This document shows, one piece after another, positions 43,532 to 54,788 of a stretch of DNA of 64,000 nt. Positions within the stretch are counted from its first letter, which is position 1, and each line of letters begins with the position of its first letter. The notes beneath the pieces were generated by a model. It did not search any database. It worked only from the letters and a program-made list of their open reading frames with translations, and was not told the origin of the DNA. Made by a program: the position numbers and the translations under genes. Origin of the DNA: Chryseobacterium indologenes (GTDB taxonomy: Bacteria > Bacteroidota > Bacteroidia > Flavobacteriales > Weeksellaceae); assembly GCF_001295265.1 (NCBI RefSeq), contig NZ_LJOD01000001.1, forward strand, positions 124,001 through 188,000, written 5' to 3'.

Positions 43532-45994
43532 ATGAAATTAAAACAATTTATTACATTAATTTTATTTACAACTCTGACACATAGTGTATGGGCTCAAAGC
43601 CCTAAAGCTATAATAAAAGGCATCGTGGCAGATTCAATAAGTAAAGCAGGAATTTATTATTCCACCATTTCCGTACATCCGATTAATGATGCTAAAAATT
43701 TAACCGGTACTATCGCTGATGAGAAAGGAAAGTTTTCTTTGGAGAACTTAGAACCTGGGACATACAATATTACAATTGGTTTTATAGGGTACATTCCAAA
43801 AGTATTTTCAAACTACACATTAAAACCTGGTGACAACAATTTGGGAACGATAATGATGAGCATCAACACAAATGTGCTTGATGAAATTGTTATTACCGGC
43901 GAACGACCTATAATCGAAAACAAAATTGACCGATTGGTTTTCAATGCCGAGCGTGACGTAACTTCTGCAGGTGGCAATGCGACAGATGTTTTGCGTAAAG
44001 TCCCGATGCTTTCAGTGGATATAGACGGCAATGTTTCGATGCGTGGAGATCAAAATGTCAGAATCTTAATCAATGGAAAGCCTTCTGGCATGATGGCTAA
44101 TAATATGGGTGATGCACTAAGAATGATTCCGGCAGATCAGATAAAAAGTGTAGAGGTCATTACAAGCCCCTCTGCAAAATATGATGCCGAAGGCACCTCC
44201 GGCATTATCAATATCATCACTAAAAAGAAAGATATCCCTGGTATAAACGGCTCTGTTTCAGGAGGAGTCGGAACCCGACATAATAATGGGAATGCAAGCT
44301 TGAACGTGAGAAAAGGGAAAATTGGCATTGTCGCTAATTTAGGAGGAAATTTAATGTGGCCTCAGACAGTTACCAATGAGTTTGAACAGTACACAGCTTC
44401 TGGAGAGCCGACATTGAAACAATTGGGAAAAAACAGAACCACCCGTACCGGACTACGTGGATCTTTGGGAATAGATTATGACCTAACGGAGAAAGACCTG
44501 TTTACAACAACTATTTCTGCCAATACTTTCGGAATGAATATGGATGGAAATACTACTTCTCAATATTTCTTACCAAACAATACAGTTTCTACTTTATTAT
44601 CAAACCGCGATCAAGAAACTTCGTTTAATGGTTTTGATTGGTCGGCAGATTATACACGGAAATTTGCAAAACCTAAACAAGAATTAACGCTTTCAGGTCA
44701 ATTTTCGAGAAATAATAACAATACAGATTATCTGACTCTTTTTGAACAAGGTACACGCCTGAATGAAATGGGAGAAAATAGTAGTAAAAATGACGAGTTA
44801 ACTTTTCAGGCAGATTATGTACAGCCAATTGGCAAAACGACTCTAGAGTTAGGTGCAAAAAGTATTTTGAGGGATATTACCAGCAAGTCTTTATTAAAAG
44901 AGGATTTCAATGGAGAATATCAACTGGTTGATAATCGCTCTTATGAGTTTGATTATAACCAGGATGTGATAGCAGGTTATATGACCTATGGTTTTGATTT
45001 TGCCAAACATTACCAAGTAAAAGCCGGAATGCGAATAGAACATACCAAGTTAGATGGAGAATCGGTAGGTGACATCAATGCCTTTAGCAATAATTATACA
45101 AATGTATTACCAAGTGCTGTTGTATCGAGAAAATTAGGCAAATCATCAAGTTTAAAATTAAGTTACAACCAACGTATTCAAAGACCAAGTTTGTCTTTTT
45201 TGAACCCATTTAGAAATACAGCCGATCCTATTGTTCAGCAACAGGGAAATCCTGAATTAAAACCCGAACTCTCACATAATATTGAGTTAGGCTATTCTAC
45301 TTTTATAAAACGTTCGATGATCAACGTAGCTGTTTTTTACCGCAAAACAAAAGATGTTATTGAAAGCGTAAATGAAATAGATAATACGACCACTCCGGGG
45401 CAAAATATTTCGTTAACCACATTTGACAATATCGGAACGAGTGAATCATTCGGAACCAATTTGTTTGTTTCTTTCTCACCTATAAAAAACTTGACTTTGA
45501 GAAGCAACATCAGCTTGTTTACTTATGAAGCAAAAGGCAATCCGTTTAATACCGGAATCAGTACCGAAACCGATAAAATCCATTTTATGTACCGAGCGTT
45601 TATAAATGGTAGTTATAAAATTAGTGATGGATTTACTGCGGAAACGTTTCTAATGGTAAATTCCCCAAAACGTACTTTTCAAGGAACCTCACCTTCGTTC
45701 AGTATGTGGACCATTGGCCTGAAAAAGGAAATTATGGATAAAAAAGCCAGTATAGGGTTGAATATTACAGATCCTTTTACTGAAAACAAGCATTTTAAAT
45801 CAGAAGTGTTAACACCAAGCTATACACAAAAAAGCAATATGAAGCTCCCGTTCCGCTCCTTTGGGCTAACCTTTAGTTACAATTTTGGCAAGATGGATTC
45901 TAAAAATAAAACCCGCAAAGAAAGAGGTATTAAAAATGATGATCAGAAACAGGAAGAAACCAATCAGGGTACTCAAATGAATAGCGGAAGATAA
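43532..45994 (+). CDS. TonB-dependent-type outer-membrane barrel protein (OMP_b-brl_3-like)
   Basis: An 820-residue protein with a signal peptide (KQFITLILFTTLTHSVWAQS), a carboxypeptidase-regulatory domain (KAIIKGIVADSISKAGIYYS, residues about 25-115), a plug domain (RKVPMLSVDIDGNVSMRGDQ, then VRILINGKPSG and SAKYDAEGTSGIINIITKKK) and a barrel of the outer-membrane family 3 type. The C-terminal tail is charged (KTRKERGIKNDDQKQEETNQ) and extends past the last barrel strand. It is probably regulated by the LytTR system just upstream. Ligand unknown. Confidence 0.85.
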   Translation: MKLKQFITLILFTTLTHSVWAQSPKAIIKGIVADSISKAGIYYSTISVHPINDAKNLTGTIADEKGKFSLENLEPGTYNITIGFIGYIPKVFSNYTLKPGDNNLGTIMMSINTNVLDEIVITGERPIIENKIDRLVFNAERDVTSAGGNATDVLRKVPMLSVDIDGNVSMRGDQNVRILINGKPSGMMANNMGDALRMIPADQIKSVEVITSPSAKYDAEGTSGIINIITKKKDIPGINGSVSGGVGTRHNNGNASLNVRKGKIGIVANLGGNLMWPQTVTNEFEQYTASGEPTLKQLGKNRTTRTGLRGSLGIDYDLTEKDLFTTTISANTFGMNMDGNTTSQYFLPNNTVSTLLSNRDQETSFNGFDWSADYTRKFAKPKQELTLSGQFSRNNNNTDYLTLFEQGTRLNEMGENSSKNDELTFQADYVQPIGKTTLELGAKSILRDITSKSLLKEDFNGEYQLVDNRSYEFDYNQDVIAGYMTYGFDFAKHYQVKAGMRIEHTKLDGESVGDINAFSNNYTNVLPSAVVSRKLGKSSSLKLSYNQRIQRPSLSFLNPFRNTADPIVQQQGNPELKPELSHNIELGYSTFIKRSMINVAVFYRKTKDVIESVNEIDNTTTPGQNISLTTFDNIGTSESFGTNLFVSFSPIKNLTLRSNISLFTYEAKGNPFNTGISTETDKIHFMYRAFINGSYKISDGFTAETFLMVNSPKRTFQGTSPSFSMWTIGLKKEIMDKKASIGLNITDPFTENKHFKSEVLTPSYTQKSNMKLPFRSFGLTFSYNFGKMDSKNKTRKERGIKNDDQKQEETNQGTQMNSGR

Positions 45995-46395
45995 ATGATT
46001 TTCTTGTTCTATGAATTATCAGAAAACTATGGACTGAAAACTCAATTAGTGCCTGTTGTCTAAAAGTAACATTAAAAAATTGGTTTCCTCATACTTCTCA
46101 TCTGATTACCACACCTAGGAAGGAAAGTAAATTTTTCTTCCTAGGTTAAAATTCAGTCGGATACCACTTTTAAATGTGCTTTGTTGTAAAATATGAAAAA
46201 GCAATATAAATTATTTTGAAATTCAAACAAATTTATGAAACGAACCTAAACAGGCTAAAGAGGGACGAACAAATCATCGGAATAAAATTGCTATTTGGAT
46301 AGGCTTCGGAATAAACGCTTTAGCATTGTTAAATTAAATACTCTTTTTGTATCAAAAAGATTGTATATGTATCATCAAAATTTAACAGAAACTGA
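45995..46395. other. AT-rich gap before rteC with one strong inverted repeat
   Basis: ACCTAGGAAG (46113-46122) pairs perfectly with CTTCCTAGGT (46137-46146). It may end the upstream transcript, although only AAAATT follows, or it may be a binding site. No gene is visible in this gap. The junction between the cargo and the next backbone module falls here. Confidence 0.5.
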
Positions 46396-47220
46396 ATGGA
46401 AAATTATTTCAATAAATCGGTCCATAAATTGGAAACAACAATCCTGGAGTTAGAAAGTGATACCGATGGCTCTATACACAAGACAGAAACCATAATAAAA
46501 CTAATCGTTCAAAATCTGTCTGATTTAAAAGAGTATGTCTTAAAAAATGGATTTAAGAATATAGATGAAGAAATTTATTTTTTCAAACATCAGAAACCAG
46601 CGATTGTTTCAAAACTCATTTATTATAATGCCATTTACAAAATCGAAACTAAGAAGCCTTACGGAACAAAACAAATTAAGAAATTTCTTAATGAAGAATT
46701 AAGTAAGCTAAAAAAGTTTTTTGATAACAATCTTGAATTCTATAAGTACTATCGTACCAATAACACTTTTATAGATGATAAACTATTTATACGAGGCAAA
46801 TACGATATAAAACTAAGTTTAGATACTTTTTATTTTGAGGTAGACCATCGTTTTTCTACTTCACACGACTATAAAGTCGCCAAAATAATTGCTTATGATC
46901 TGATACAAGTGTACCTCGAAGACCAGCTTAATAATATCAATCATAAAAAGGTGTCTGATAGTTCTTCTCTAAATTGGACAGAAAGCAAAACAGCATTAAT
47001 AGAGCTGATTTACGCCCTGCATTCACAAGGCGTATTTGATGATGGAAATGTTGACATCAGACTTATTGCCAAAACATTTGAAAATATCTTTAATATTGAC
47101 TTAGGCGATTTTTACCATACATTTATGGAACTTAAATCCCGCAAAATAAACCGAACCAAATTCCTTGACAATCTTCGTGATGCGATAATCAAGAAAATGG
47201 ATGAAAAAGAAGAAGAATGA
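46396..47220 (+). CDS. rteC: RteC-family regulator, copy 1
   Basis: A 274-residue RteC protein. Family marks are the N-terminal helical domain with FFKHQKPAIVSKLIYYNAIY (about residues 63-82), KYYRTNNTFID, and the C-terminal winged-helix region with SKTALIELIYALHSQGVFDD. In CTnDOT, RteC activates the excision operon. This copy is convergent with the methylase-helicase, stops 3 nt from it, and is clearly paralogous to the RteC at 61671. The C-terminus is Glu-rich (MDEKEEE). Confidence 0.85.
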   Translation: MENYFNKSVHKLETTILELESDTDGSIHKTETIIKLIVQNLSDLKEYVLKNGFKNIDEEIYFFKHQKPAIVSKLIYYNAIYKIETKKPYGTKQIKKFLNEELSKLKKFFDNNLEFYKYYRTNNTFIDDKLFIRGKYDIKLSLDTFYFEVDHRFSTSHDYKVAKIIAYDLIQVYLEDQLNNINHKKVSDSSSLNWTESKTALIELIYALHSQGVFDDGNVDIRLIAKTFENIFNIDLGDFYHTFMELKSRKINRTKFLDNLRDAIIKKMDEKEEE

Positions 47221-47223
47221 ACC

Positions 47224-50200
47224 TTACCATAATATACTTCTTGGCGAAAAATTACTTTTAGTTGCTGTAATGCTTTCCTGGACCTTTGGAGTTTCTTTCT
47301 GCTTTTCCACTTGCTCCAAAGGTTCTTCTTTAGTTTCGGGCGTAATAGATAGTTGGATTTTTCGTTCCACAGCGGCAAGTTCAGTTTTGAGTTCGCTCAA
47401 TCGACTCTCTTTTGACCACGTACCATTTATTACTTCCTGAAGAACAGGCAGATCTTTTTGTATCTCTACAATTTTCTTTTGCTCCTGATCAATATAGTCA
47501 GGAACTTTTTCCAATGCGTTCAAAAAGTTCATACTTGCCAGCCTTTCATCTTTAGCAATAATACCATTGTTGTAGGTATATTTGATATTGCCCTCGCCCT
47601 GTATCAAAAAGCGATTTACCCGAATATCCCACCCCTCTTTTTCGGACATTTCGGTTTTAACCAACAACGTAAATCCGTATAACGTACCGATTTCTTCATA
47701 CTGACCTCCGGTTCGGGCTTTGTCCGCAAGTTGGTTGAGCTTTGTACCGATTTGTTTTATATCCGCATTAGGCGGTAAGCCGTCCAACTGTACAGGATTT
47801 GCGATTGTACCGTCCGAATGTTTTTGTATGCGTTGCTGTAAATTTCCCCAATCAAGGCTCATTCGGTTAAAACAGGATTGAGCACTTTCAAGCAACTCTG
47901 TAAAGTCTTGCAGTTTGTATTTGGCACTGAATTTAGAACGGTTGAACGCCTGTTTTTCGCTTTCCAGTCCGGCAATTTGTTTTTCTAACTTGGCTTTATC
48001 CAACAGGTCTGTATTTCCTGATAGGATAGCCACATATTCTGAAAAATTCATTCCCGATTTTTCGTCCATACTGCCCTCGTCAATCGTTCGTTTGCCGAGA
48101 TTATTGGTTTTTAATTGGTCTATGAAAAGTTGTTTGTTGTACAACAGGTTGAACTTGTAACTATCCAATGATTTTTCTACAGCATAGATAATCACATCTA
48201 CTTTGTTATCGGCAAAGAACTTGGCAATTTCATTACCTTTTCGGACAGCCCTGCCATCACGTTGGGCAAGATCACTTGGTCGCCACGGTGTATCAAGATG
48301 ATGAACGGCAACGGCTCTCTTCTGTGCATTTACCCCTGTACCCAACATACTTGTAGAACCGAACAGCACACGGATTTTACCCTCGTTCATTTCTTTGATA
48401 AGTTCCTTACGTTGTCTATCATTTTTCGCCTCCTGAATAAAACGGACTTCATTTGCTGGGATGCCGTGGTCTTCCACAAGCTTGCGTTTTATTTCGGAGT
48501 ACACATTCCATTCGCCCGGCTTGTAGGTTCCCAAATCAGAGAAAACGAACTGCGTTCCTTTCTGTGCGTTGTATCGGTTGTAATACTTGGCAATGTTTGC
48601 CGCACAATGCGAAGCCTTGTTGTCGGGATGGTCATCATACGCAGCACTTACCATTCGCATATCAAGCGACATCTTACGGGCGTAATCTGTAGCGATAAGC
48701 ATCTTTGCTTTTTCTTCCGATGGAGATAAAGGTGCTCTTCCGAGTAGTTCTCCTTTGCCTGTTTTTGCAAATTCCATCAGGCTTTGGATAAATTCTTCCT
48801 GGTCGGGAGTAGGCGGTATGTTATACAATACCTCATTTTTATTAGGGCGGTCAATACCTATATCCTTTGCTGTTCGGTAATCCGTAATTTCGGAATAGAA
48901 CTGTGCAAGCTCCGGCACTTTGATAAAATAGCGGAAGCGTTCTTTTGCTACAATATTGTTCGCCACCGAAAATTCATAATCGGTTGTTTTCCTTGCATAG
49001 ATAGCCGCCCACGCATCAAAAGAATGAATGCCCTGTTTTTCCAATGCCCGTGGTCGCAGGTATTTGAACAGCAGATACAGTTCTGTAAGCGAATTACTGA
49101 TAGTTGTACCTGACAGAAAGGTAGCTCCCATATCCGCATTTGTTCGTTCCTGAATAGTACGGATTGCAAAGAGCAGGTTCAATGCTTTTTGGCTTCCGTC
49201 CACATTGCCCAATCCAGCTACCCTTGTATGCCTTGTGTTGAACATCAGGTTTTTGAATTGGTGGCTCTCATCAACGAACAAGTGGTCAATGCCCATCATC
49301 TTAAAATCCACCACATCATCTTTGCGGTTTTCAATATCGTGTTTCAGGGTTTTGAGCTTGACTTCGAGGTTTTCTTTCCGCTTGATTACTCCGGCAAGCA
49401 TACCTCTGGTAACTTCCTTGCCTTGCGATTGCAGTGCATCGAGGTTACGTTCTACACTGTCTAATTCGATTTCGAGTATTTCCTTTTGTATTTCGGGCGA
49501 TTGCGGTATCATTCCGAATTGGTCGTGCGTTAAGATGACAGCATCCCATTCGTTATTCTTAATATCCCCGAAAATCCGCAGGCGTTTTTGGGGCGTAAAA
49601 TCTTCTTTACCCGGAAATAGGATTTTTGCGTGTGGGTAGGCTGTACGGTAGGCTTCGGCAATTTCGTGAACATTGCTTTTCAACCCAATAATCATCGGTT
49701 TATGGGCTAACCCCAACCGCTTCATTTCCTGTGCTGCGGTACACATTACCAACGTTTTTCCTGCACCTACTTCGTGGTCGCAAATTGCCCCGTTGTTCAG
49801 CTTTATCATCCAAACGGTGTCCTTTTGGCTGGAATACAGGTCTTCAATGCCCAATGCCTTACGGTCTAATCCCGGAAAGTCCTGATGGCTGCCGTCATAG
49901 TTCGGTCGAACGAAACAGTTAAAGGTATCGTTGTACTGGTTGGTCAGCCTGTTTTTAAACTCATCGTTTTGGGCGTGAAGCCAATCGGTAAAGGCGGTAC
50001 GGATTTCGTCAATCTTGGTGTTTGCCATTTGTATGGCTTCCATATCCCGTACTTTGACCTCCTGGTCGCCAACCATCACTTTTTTGGTAATATCAGGCGT
50101 GGTATTGACAAGGGCGTGTTTGAGCAGGGCAATCCCGTCAAACGTCCGACTTTCTGCTTTGACAGCGTATTTTTCCCATATATGCAAATTCTTACGGTCG

Positions 50201-52647
50201 CACTTTACGGAAAAGTCATCGGAGCTTTCAGAGTAATGAACGAGTACATCTGTATCAAAAAGATGTGAAGCAAATCGGGCGTAAATACCTGTGGGCATCC
50301 AGCGTTCGCCCAAATTAAAATCGAGTTCCTCAAATTCGATACGTCTTGGTCTGGCTTCTTCCAAAACGGTAAGGCTTGCTTTGGCTTCGCTGTCATCGGG
50401 ATTGCGTTCGAGGTAGGTTTTAACCTCTTGGGCTTTTTCCACTATGTTACCTGCAATCCAGCGTTCGGATATTTCATATTCCTTTTGCAGAGGATTGTAG
50501 TAAATGCGACCGTGTAAGGCTTTTTTCAAAGCATCATCGGTCATACCGCTTATTTCGGACATATAGTCCAAATCCACGCTTCCGTATTTATTCAGCGAAG
50601 CCGCTAATGCTTCTTCGGGATTATCCGTTGCTATAGTTATGGTAGAAAAACTAACAGGTCTGCTGAATATATCGGCTTTGTGTACCACGCCACCAATAAC
50701 ACGTTCCAAATAAGGGATTTCCTTACCGGAACTGTCGGTTTTAATCAATTTGGCATTATCGGCACTGTTAAGGTTGCCGTACTTTTTAACAAAAGCATCG
50801 TAAAGGCGATTAAGGTTTTCCCTTTCTTCCTTGTATTCAGTCTGATGCTGTGCCTCTTTATTGTAAAGCTGTTGGTAAACATCACGCACGCCGATATACG
50901 CTTCGGCTCTCGCTTTCTGTAAGGTCGGTAACTGTAAAGAGTGGAATACAGCCGTACCGTCTGACGTATCTACATCTTGCAGATGACCAACCCAACCATT
51001 ATCCACCACAAGGCAATCGTTGCGGTGGAACGATTGCAGTTCGCGACTGTACGGAGCAGGTTCAGGAATGGTGTCGGGAGCGGCTGGCTTATCAGTTTGG
51101 CCATTCCCATTGATACTTGAAAACAGGTCACCGATAGCATCCTGTTTTTTGCCGTTGGCTGATGTATTTCCATTGGTAGCTCTATTAGTAATAGGAGATG
51201 TATAGGGCTGCTGCGTCGCACTGAACAGGTCTGTCTGGCGAGATATTGCACCTCTTTTTTTGTTGGTACTTTGTCTTTTAACTTGTGTTGTTCTTTTGGG
51301 CGGAGTAGCAACCATTACAGGCTCGTTCGCATTTTCAAACAAGTCGAAGATGCTTAGTTGCTTTAATTCCTGTAGGCTTTCCCGATGGTTTACAGGCGTG
51401 GGTACAGGTTGCGGTTTTGGCTGAATGCTTACAGGTTCGATAATCGGAGATGTAACCGTTGGCGTTATCGAAGTTTGTATAACAAGTTCATCGTTCCGTT
51501 CGCCTTTGTATAAATTCAAATTCAGGTGCTTGCCAAAATCTTCGGAAAGCATTTGTTTTAAATCTTTGGCAATTCCCTCAACGCCGCCTTTATGCGTATA
51601 GATTAATGCAGGTTGTCCGTATGGGTCGGTATCTAATTTGCGATCGGTATAAACAATCCTTGTGCTGTCTTGAAAGAGTGCATTACCAGGTGTATTGTAT
51701 GCTGTTTGCCTGCTTTGGCAAAACAGATCTTCCCTTTCGGTCAGATTTTGTTTTGCCGTATTCCTTTGCAGGATAATCAGGTCGCTTCCGACTTCCGTAC
51801 CTGCATATTCCGTAAACAGGTTGTTAGGTAAGCGAACAATTGAAATCAAATTATTATCCTGCATCAAAGCCCTGCGTATCGGTTCGTTCTTCGGACTGTT
51901 TAAAACGCCTTGTGAAGTAATGTAAGCCAACAAACCACCCTCACGAAGCATATCACCACCTTTCAGGAAAAAGTAATTGTGTATGCTTCGAGCTGCCTGT
52001 ACTTTTGCACTGTCCTTGCTTCGAGAATAGGATAAATCAAAGACGGAAGTATCGCCGAATGGTATATTACTGGCGATTACATCATAGCTGTTTTGTTCCT
52101 TTTCGGGTATTTCCTCAAAACCACTTACACGGATATTGCTATCGGGATAAAGCTGTTTTAAAACCTTGCCTGTGAGCAAGTCTTTTTCATAAGCGGTAAC
52201 ACTTTGTTGGTTTTCCGAAAAGGATTGTATAAAAGAGCCGATACCTGCGGAGGGTTCAAGGAATTTATCAATGTTCAGGCCACTTTCACGCAAGGTTGTG
52301 GAAATCGCATCTATGACCTGTGGCGGTGTATAAAAAGCCGTAAGTACGGAGCTTTTCATACTGTCCACATACCTACGGTATTGCTTTTCGTCTTCGGAGT
52401 TTTCTTTGAGTAGTTGGTGTAGTTCCTGCGTAATTGGGAAAAGGTCGTGTTCCGTTTTTCTCCAATTATTGATGTCTATTTCATTTGCTATGGGGTTCAG
52501 AACGAATTTAAGACCGCCAAATCCGCTATAAAGCATCATTGACAGTCTTTCGCCTACGGTGGCTTGCCGTTTCTCCTTTTCCAGTTTAAAAGCAATTCGC
52601 AGGGCATCAATATTCTGTTGGAGATGTTGCTTCTTATTGAAGCCCAT
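47224..52647 (-). CDS. giant DNA methylase-helicase fusion of ICE type
   Basis: An 1807-residue protein. The N-terminal part is an adenine-methyltransferase fold (SAM motif [13 protein letters not shown] near residue 128; catalytic motif as SNIPFG near 192 in place of NPPY). A flexible Pro/Gln/Thr-rich linker follows (about 395-540). The C-terminal half is an SF2/SNF2-like helicase: Walker [10 protein letters not shown] near 955, DESHQF near 1124, and the arginine-finger motif [10 protein letters not shown] near 1460. Such genes are typical of Bacteroidota ICEs and are thought to protect or process element DNA. Coupled to DUF1896 by a 14-nt overlap. Whether it methylates is not proven by NIPF. 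Confidence 0.8.
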   Translation of the reverse strand: MGFNKKQHLQQNIDALRIAFKLEKEKRQATVGERLSMMLYSGFGGLKFVLNPIANEIDINNWRKTEHDLFPITQELHQLLKENSEDEKQYRRYVDSMKSSVLTAFYTPPQVIDAISTTLRESGLNIDKFLEPSAGIGSFIQSFSENQQSVTAYEKDLLTGKVLKQLYPDSNIRVSGFEEIPEKEQNSYDVIASNIPFGDTSVFDLSYSRSKDSAKVQAARSIHNYFFLKGGDMLREGGLLAYITSQGVLNSPKNEPIRRALMQDNNLISIVRLPNNLFTEYAGTEVGSDLIILQRNTAKQNLTEREDLFCQSRQTAYNTPGNALFQDSTRIVYTDRKLDTDPYGQPALIYTHKGGVEGIAKDLKQMLSEDFGKHLNLNLYKGERNDELVIQTSITPTVTSPIIEPVSIQPKPQPVPTPVNHRESLQELKQLSIFDLFENANEPVMVATPPKRTTQVKRQSTNKKRGAISRQTDLFSATQQPYTSPITNRATNGNTSANGKKQDAIGDLFSSINGNGQTDKPAAPDTIPEPAPYSRELQSFHRNDCLVVDNGWVGHLQDVDTSDGTAVFHSLQLPTLQKARAEAYIGVRDVYQQLYNKEAQHQTEYKEERENLNRLYDAFVKKYGNLNSADNAKLIKTDSSGKEIPYLERVIGGVVHKADIFSRPVSFSTITIATDNPEEALAASLNKYGSVDLDYMSEISGMTDDALKKALHGRIYYNPLQKEYEISERWIAGNIVEKAQEVKTYLERNPDDSEAKASLTVLEEARPRRIEFEELDFNLGERWMPTGIYARFASHLFDTDVLVHYSESSDDFSVKCDRKNLHIWEKYAVKAESRTFDGIALLKHALVNTTPDITKKVMVGDQEVKVRDMEAIQMANTKIDEIRTAFTDWLHAQNDEFKNRLTNQYNDTFNCFVRPNYDGSHQDFPGLDRKALGIEDLYSSQKDTVWMIKLNNGAICDHEVGAGKTLVMCTAAQEMKRLGLAHKPMIIGLKSNVHEIAEAYRTAYPHAKILFPGKEDFTPQKRLRIFGDIKNNEWDAVILTHDQFGMIPQSPEIQKEILEIELDSVERNLDALQSQGKEVTRGMLAGVIKRKENLEVKLKTLKHDIENRKDDVVDFKMMGIDHLFVDESHQFKNLMFNTRHTRVAGLGNVDGSQKALNLLFAIRTIQERTNADMGATFLSGTTISNSLTELYLLFKYLRPRALEKQGIHSFDAWAAIYARKTTDYEFSVANNIVAKERFRYFIKVPELAQFYSEITDYRTAKDIGIDRPNKNEVLYNIPPTPDQEEFIQSLMEFAKTGKGELLGRAPLSPSEEKAKMLIATDYARKMSLDMRMVSAAYDDHPDNKASHCAANIAKYYNRYNAQKGTQFVFSDLGTYKPGEWNVYSEIKRKLVEDHGIPANEVRFIQEAKNDRQRKELIKEMNEGKIRVLFGSTSMLGTGVNAQKRAVAVHHLDTPWRPSDLAQRDGRAVRKGNEIAKFFADNKVDVIIYAVEKSLDSYKFNLLYNKQLFIDQLKTNNLGKRTIDEGSMDEKSGMNFSEYVAILSGNTDLLDKAKLEKQIAGLESEKQAFNRSKFSAKYKLQDFTELLESAQSCFNRMSLDWGNLQQRIQKHSDGTIANPVQLDGLPPNADIKQIGTKLNQLADKARTGGQYEEIGTLYGFTLLVKTEMSEKEGWDIRVNRFLIQGEGNIKYTYNNGIIAKDERLASMNFLNALEKVPDYIDQEQKKIVEIQKDLPVLQEVINGTWSKESRLSELKTELAAVERKIQLSITPETKEEPLEQVEKQKETPKVQESITATKSNFSPRSILW

Positions 52648-53071
52648 TTTCCTGTATCCATATTGCGATGGTTCCCGTTATTTCAGTATAGAGCATGTCG
52701 TACTCTGTGTTATAAGCGAAATCATCGGTTAGTTTATAGCCAGAGAAAACAGGCTCGCAAACAGGGAACATTTTTAAGGCGAAAGGTCGCAGTTCCTCAT
52801 CTGCCATTATGGTATCAAATTCATTAAAGACCACCTGAAAAACGGTGTCGAATTTGGAGAAGTACAAGCCCTCAAAAAGTATATAATTGGCTATTTCGTT
52901 GCACTTTTCAATATCATTTCCCGAAATAAAAGCCCCCTCGTAAGCATTACCAGCCCACGAAGAACGTTGCTCAATAAATTTTTGATCGTTTGCTTTTTCG
53001 GGAAAACTTGTGTTGAGTAATTCCTGTAAACGCAATCTGAAATACGATAGGTCTTTTTGCTGTGTGCTCAT
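52634..53071 (-). CDS. DUF1896 family protein
   Basis: A 145-residue soluble, acidic protein ([20 protein letters not shown] at the start, [20 protein letters not shown] in the middle) matching the DUF1896 family, found next to ICE helicases. It overlaps the methylase-helicase start by 14 nt and is first in this operon, so it is likely a partner of that enzyme. No catalytic motif is recognised. The ICE motif (site 5) lies 69-104 nt upstream. Confidence 0.75.
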   Translation of the reverse strand: MSTQQKDLSYFRLRLQELLNTSFPEKANDQKFIEQRSSWAGNAYEGAFISGNDIEKCNEIANYILFEGLYFSKFDTVFQVVFNEFDTIMADEELRPFALKMFPVCEPVFSGYKLTDDFAYNTEYDMLYTEITGTIAIWIQENGLQ

Positions 53072-53139
53072 ACTATAATATTGTTTAGAATTTTATCTGA
53101 AACCTAAAATTATAGCAGTAAATAAGTGCTTTTGCAAAA

Positions 53140-53175
53140 GTGGCAGAGTTTTTCTTTGATAGGTAGTATTTGGCT
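53140..53175 (-). promoter_or_regulatory. dispersed ICE motif, site 5 (degenerate, before DUF1896)
   Basis: The plus strand shows GTGGCAGAGTTT (53140-53151) and AGGTAGTATTTGGC (53161-53174), about 20 nt apart. In the sense of DUF1896 this is GCCAAATACTACC followed by AAACTCTGCCAC. It is a weaker match than sites 1-4, but the order and spacing agree. Confidence 0.5.
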
Positions 53176-53265
53176 ATGTACAATAGAGAATTGGAATGAT
53201 AATTTATACGGAATTGGTGCTTAGAGATATTTTTTTTCACAAACTCTTTTTTGGTTTAAATATTT

Positions 53266-53281
53266 ATCGTAATATTGCGAT
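53266..53281 (+). promoter_or_regulatory. putative ArsR operator
   Basis: ATCGTAATATTGCGAT is an inverted repeat (ATCGTAA with TTGCGAT, one mismatch) located 18 nt before the arsR start. The position fits self-repression relieved by arsenite. Confidence 0.55.
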
Positions 53282-53298
53282 ATATTATTGCAGATAAG

Positions 53299-53628
53299 AT
53301 GGGCGTAACAAAAACAGAAATATTTACAGAACAGCAAAACAGCTTAGCAACCACATTAAAGGCATTGGCTCATCCTGCCCGTATAGCTATCCTGCAATAC
53401 ATTGTTAAGCAGAATGCCTGTATTTGTAATGACTTAGTGGAAGAATTAGGATTGGCTCAGGCTACCATTTCACAACATTTAAAAGAGCTTAAAAACATTG
53501 GTATCATCAAAGGAAATATTGAGGGGACAAGTGTTTGTTACTGTATTAATGAAAATGTTTGGCAGCAGATTAAAAAGGAACTCAATACTTTTTTTATAGA
53601 TAATGTAGGGGTTGATAAATGCTGTTAA
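53299..53628 (+). CDS. arsR: ArsR-family arsenic-responsive repressor
   Basis: A 109-residue winged-helix protein (LKALAHPARIAILQYIV, with recognition helix AQATISQHLKELKNIG). The CxC pair in NACICNDLVEELG is the kind of site that binds arsenite, and the protein ends in a further Cys pair (DKCC). I chose the Met at 53299 (MGVTKTEIFTEQQ); the open frame from 53275 runs through the operator. First gene of the arsenic operon. Confidence 0.85.
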   Translation: MGVTKTEIFTEQQNSLATTLKALAHPARIAILQYIVKQNACICNDLVEELGLAQATISQHLKELKNIGIIKGNIEGTSVCYCINENVWQQIKKELNTFFIDNVGVDKCC

Positions 53629-53686
53629 GCATTTTTTTTAAGCACATTAATCGCAATAAAGCAATATAACAATTAAATAAAAAACA

Positions 53687-54151
53687 ATGAAACTATCAAA
53701 AATCAAAGAAATTTTGCAGGCATTAGATAATGTTGAATTTCAATTAGAGAACGGAACCTTTGTACCCGAACACTTTCACGTTACGGAAGTAGGTGTTATC
53801 ACAAAACATTTTATTGATTGTGGCGGAACCATAAGAAATGAAAAAGTTGTCAATTTCCAATTATGGAATGCCAACGATTTTGAACACCGGTTAAAACCAA
53901 CCAAACTATTAAACATCATCAAACTATCCGAAGAAAAATTAGGTATTGAGGATGCAGAAATTGAAGTAGAATACCAAAGTGAAACGATTGGCAAATACGA
54001 TTTGGATTTCAACGGAAACCATTTTGTACTGAAGAACAAACAAACCGCTTGCCTGGCCAGTGATGCCTGCGGTATTCCTGCTGAAAAACAGAAAGTGAAA
54101 TTATCTGAGCTTAATAATGCTTGCTGTACACCAAATTCGGGATGTTGTTAA
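53687..54151 (+). CDS. DUF6428 protein with Cys-rich tail (arsenic operon)
   Basis: A 154-residue protein matching the DUF6428 family seen in Bacteroidota ars operons. The body starts KLSKIKEILQALDNVEFQLE and includes FHVTEVGVITKHFIDCGGTI. The last 35 residues hold six Cys (TACLASDAC, then ACCTPNSGCC), a likely site for arsenite or another soft metal. The molecular role is unknown; perhaps an arsenite carrier or sensor. Gaps of 58 nt to arsR and 19 nt to the reductase gene. Confidence 0.75.
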   Translation: MKLSKIKEILQALDNVEFQLENGTFVPEHFHVTEVGVITKHFIDCGGTIRNEKVVNFQLWNANDFEHRLKPTKLLNIIKLSEEKLGIEDAEIEVEYQSETIGKYDLDFNGNHFVLKNKQTACLASDACGIPAEKQKVKLSELNNACCTPNSGCC

Positions 54152-54170
54152 TTACTAAAAACGAAATAAG

Positions 54171-54785
54171 ATGTATCAAAAACTAATCGAAATCATTAAC
54201 AACAAAATTGATGTTCACAGTATCAGCGAAGAACGTAAAACCATATTACAGCCGTTGATAGATTTTGTACAGCAAAAAGTAAACAACAGGCAGGATATAA
54301 ATATCAATTTCATATGTACCCACAATTCCCGAAGAAGCCATTTATCACAGGTTTGGGCACAGGTAGCGTCAGCACATTTTAATATGCCAAATGTAAACTG
54401 TTATTCGGGTGGTACAGAAGAAACAGCACTATTCCCGAAAGTCGCAGAAACATTAACCAATCAGGGATTTAATATTTTCAAAATAGCAGACACCAACAAC
54501 CCTGTATATGCTATAAAGTACAGCGACAATGCTTTGCCTGTAATTGGTTTTTCAAAAAAGTACGATAGTCCTTTTAACCCTGTATCAGCATTCTCAGCCA
54601 TTATGACCTGTTCGCAGGCAGACGGAGGATGCCCGTTTATTGCGGGTGCAGAAAAAAGAATACCTATCACTTTTGAAGACCCAAAAATTTCGGACAACAC
54701 ACCAGAGCAATCACAGGTATATGCAGAAAGAAGTTTGCAGATAGCAACAGAAATGTTTTATGTCTTTTCAAAAATCATCAAATAG
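54171..54785 (+). CDS. arsC: arsenate reductase-like protein (LMW phosphatase fold)
   Basis: A 204-residue protein of the low-molecular-weight phosphatase/ArsC type. An extra N-terminal helix (about 45 residues) precedes the P-loop FICTHNSRRSHLSQVWAQ, with catalytic Cys in CTHNSRRS. A second Cys pair occurs in MTCSQADGGCPFI near residue 145, which can serve the thiol relay. It turns arsenate into arsenite for export by the next gene. Located 3 nt before acr3. Confidence 0.85.
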   Translation: MYQKLIEIINNKIDVHSISEERKTILQPLIDFVQQKVNNRQDININFICTHNSRRSHLSQVWAQVASAHFNMPNVNCYSGGTEETALFPKVAETLTNQGFNIFKIADTNNPVYAIKYSDNALPVIGFSKKYDSPFNPVSAFSAIMTCSQADGGCPFIAGAEKRIPITFEDPKISDNTPEQSQVYAERSLQIATEMFYVFSKIIK

Positions 54786-54788
54786 CCA

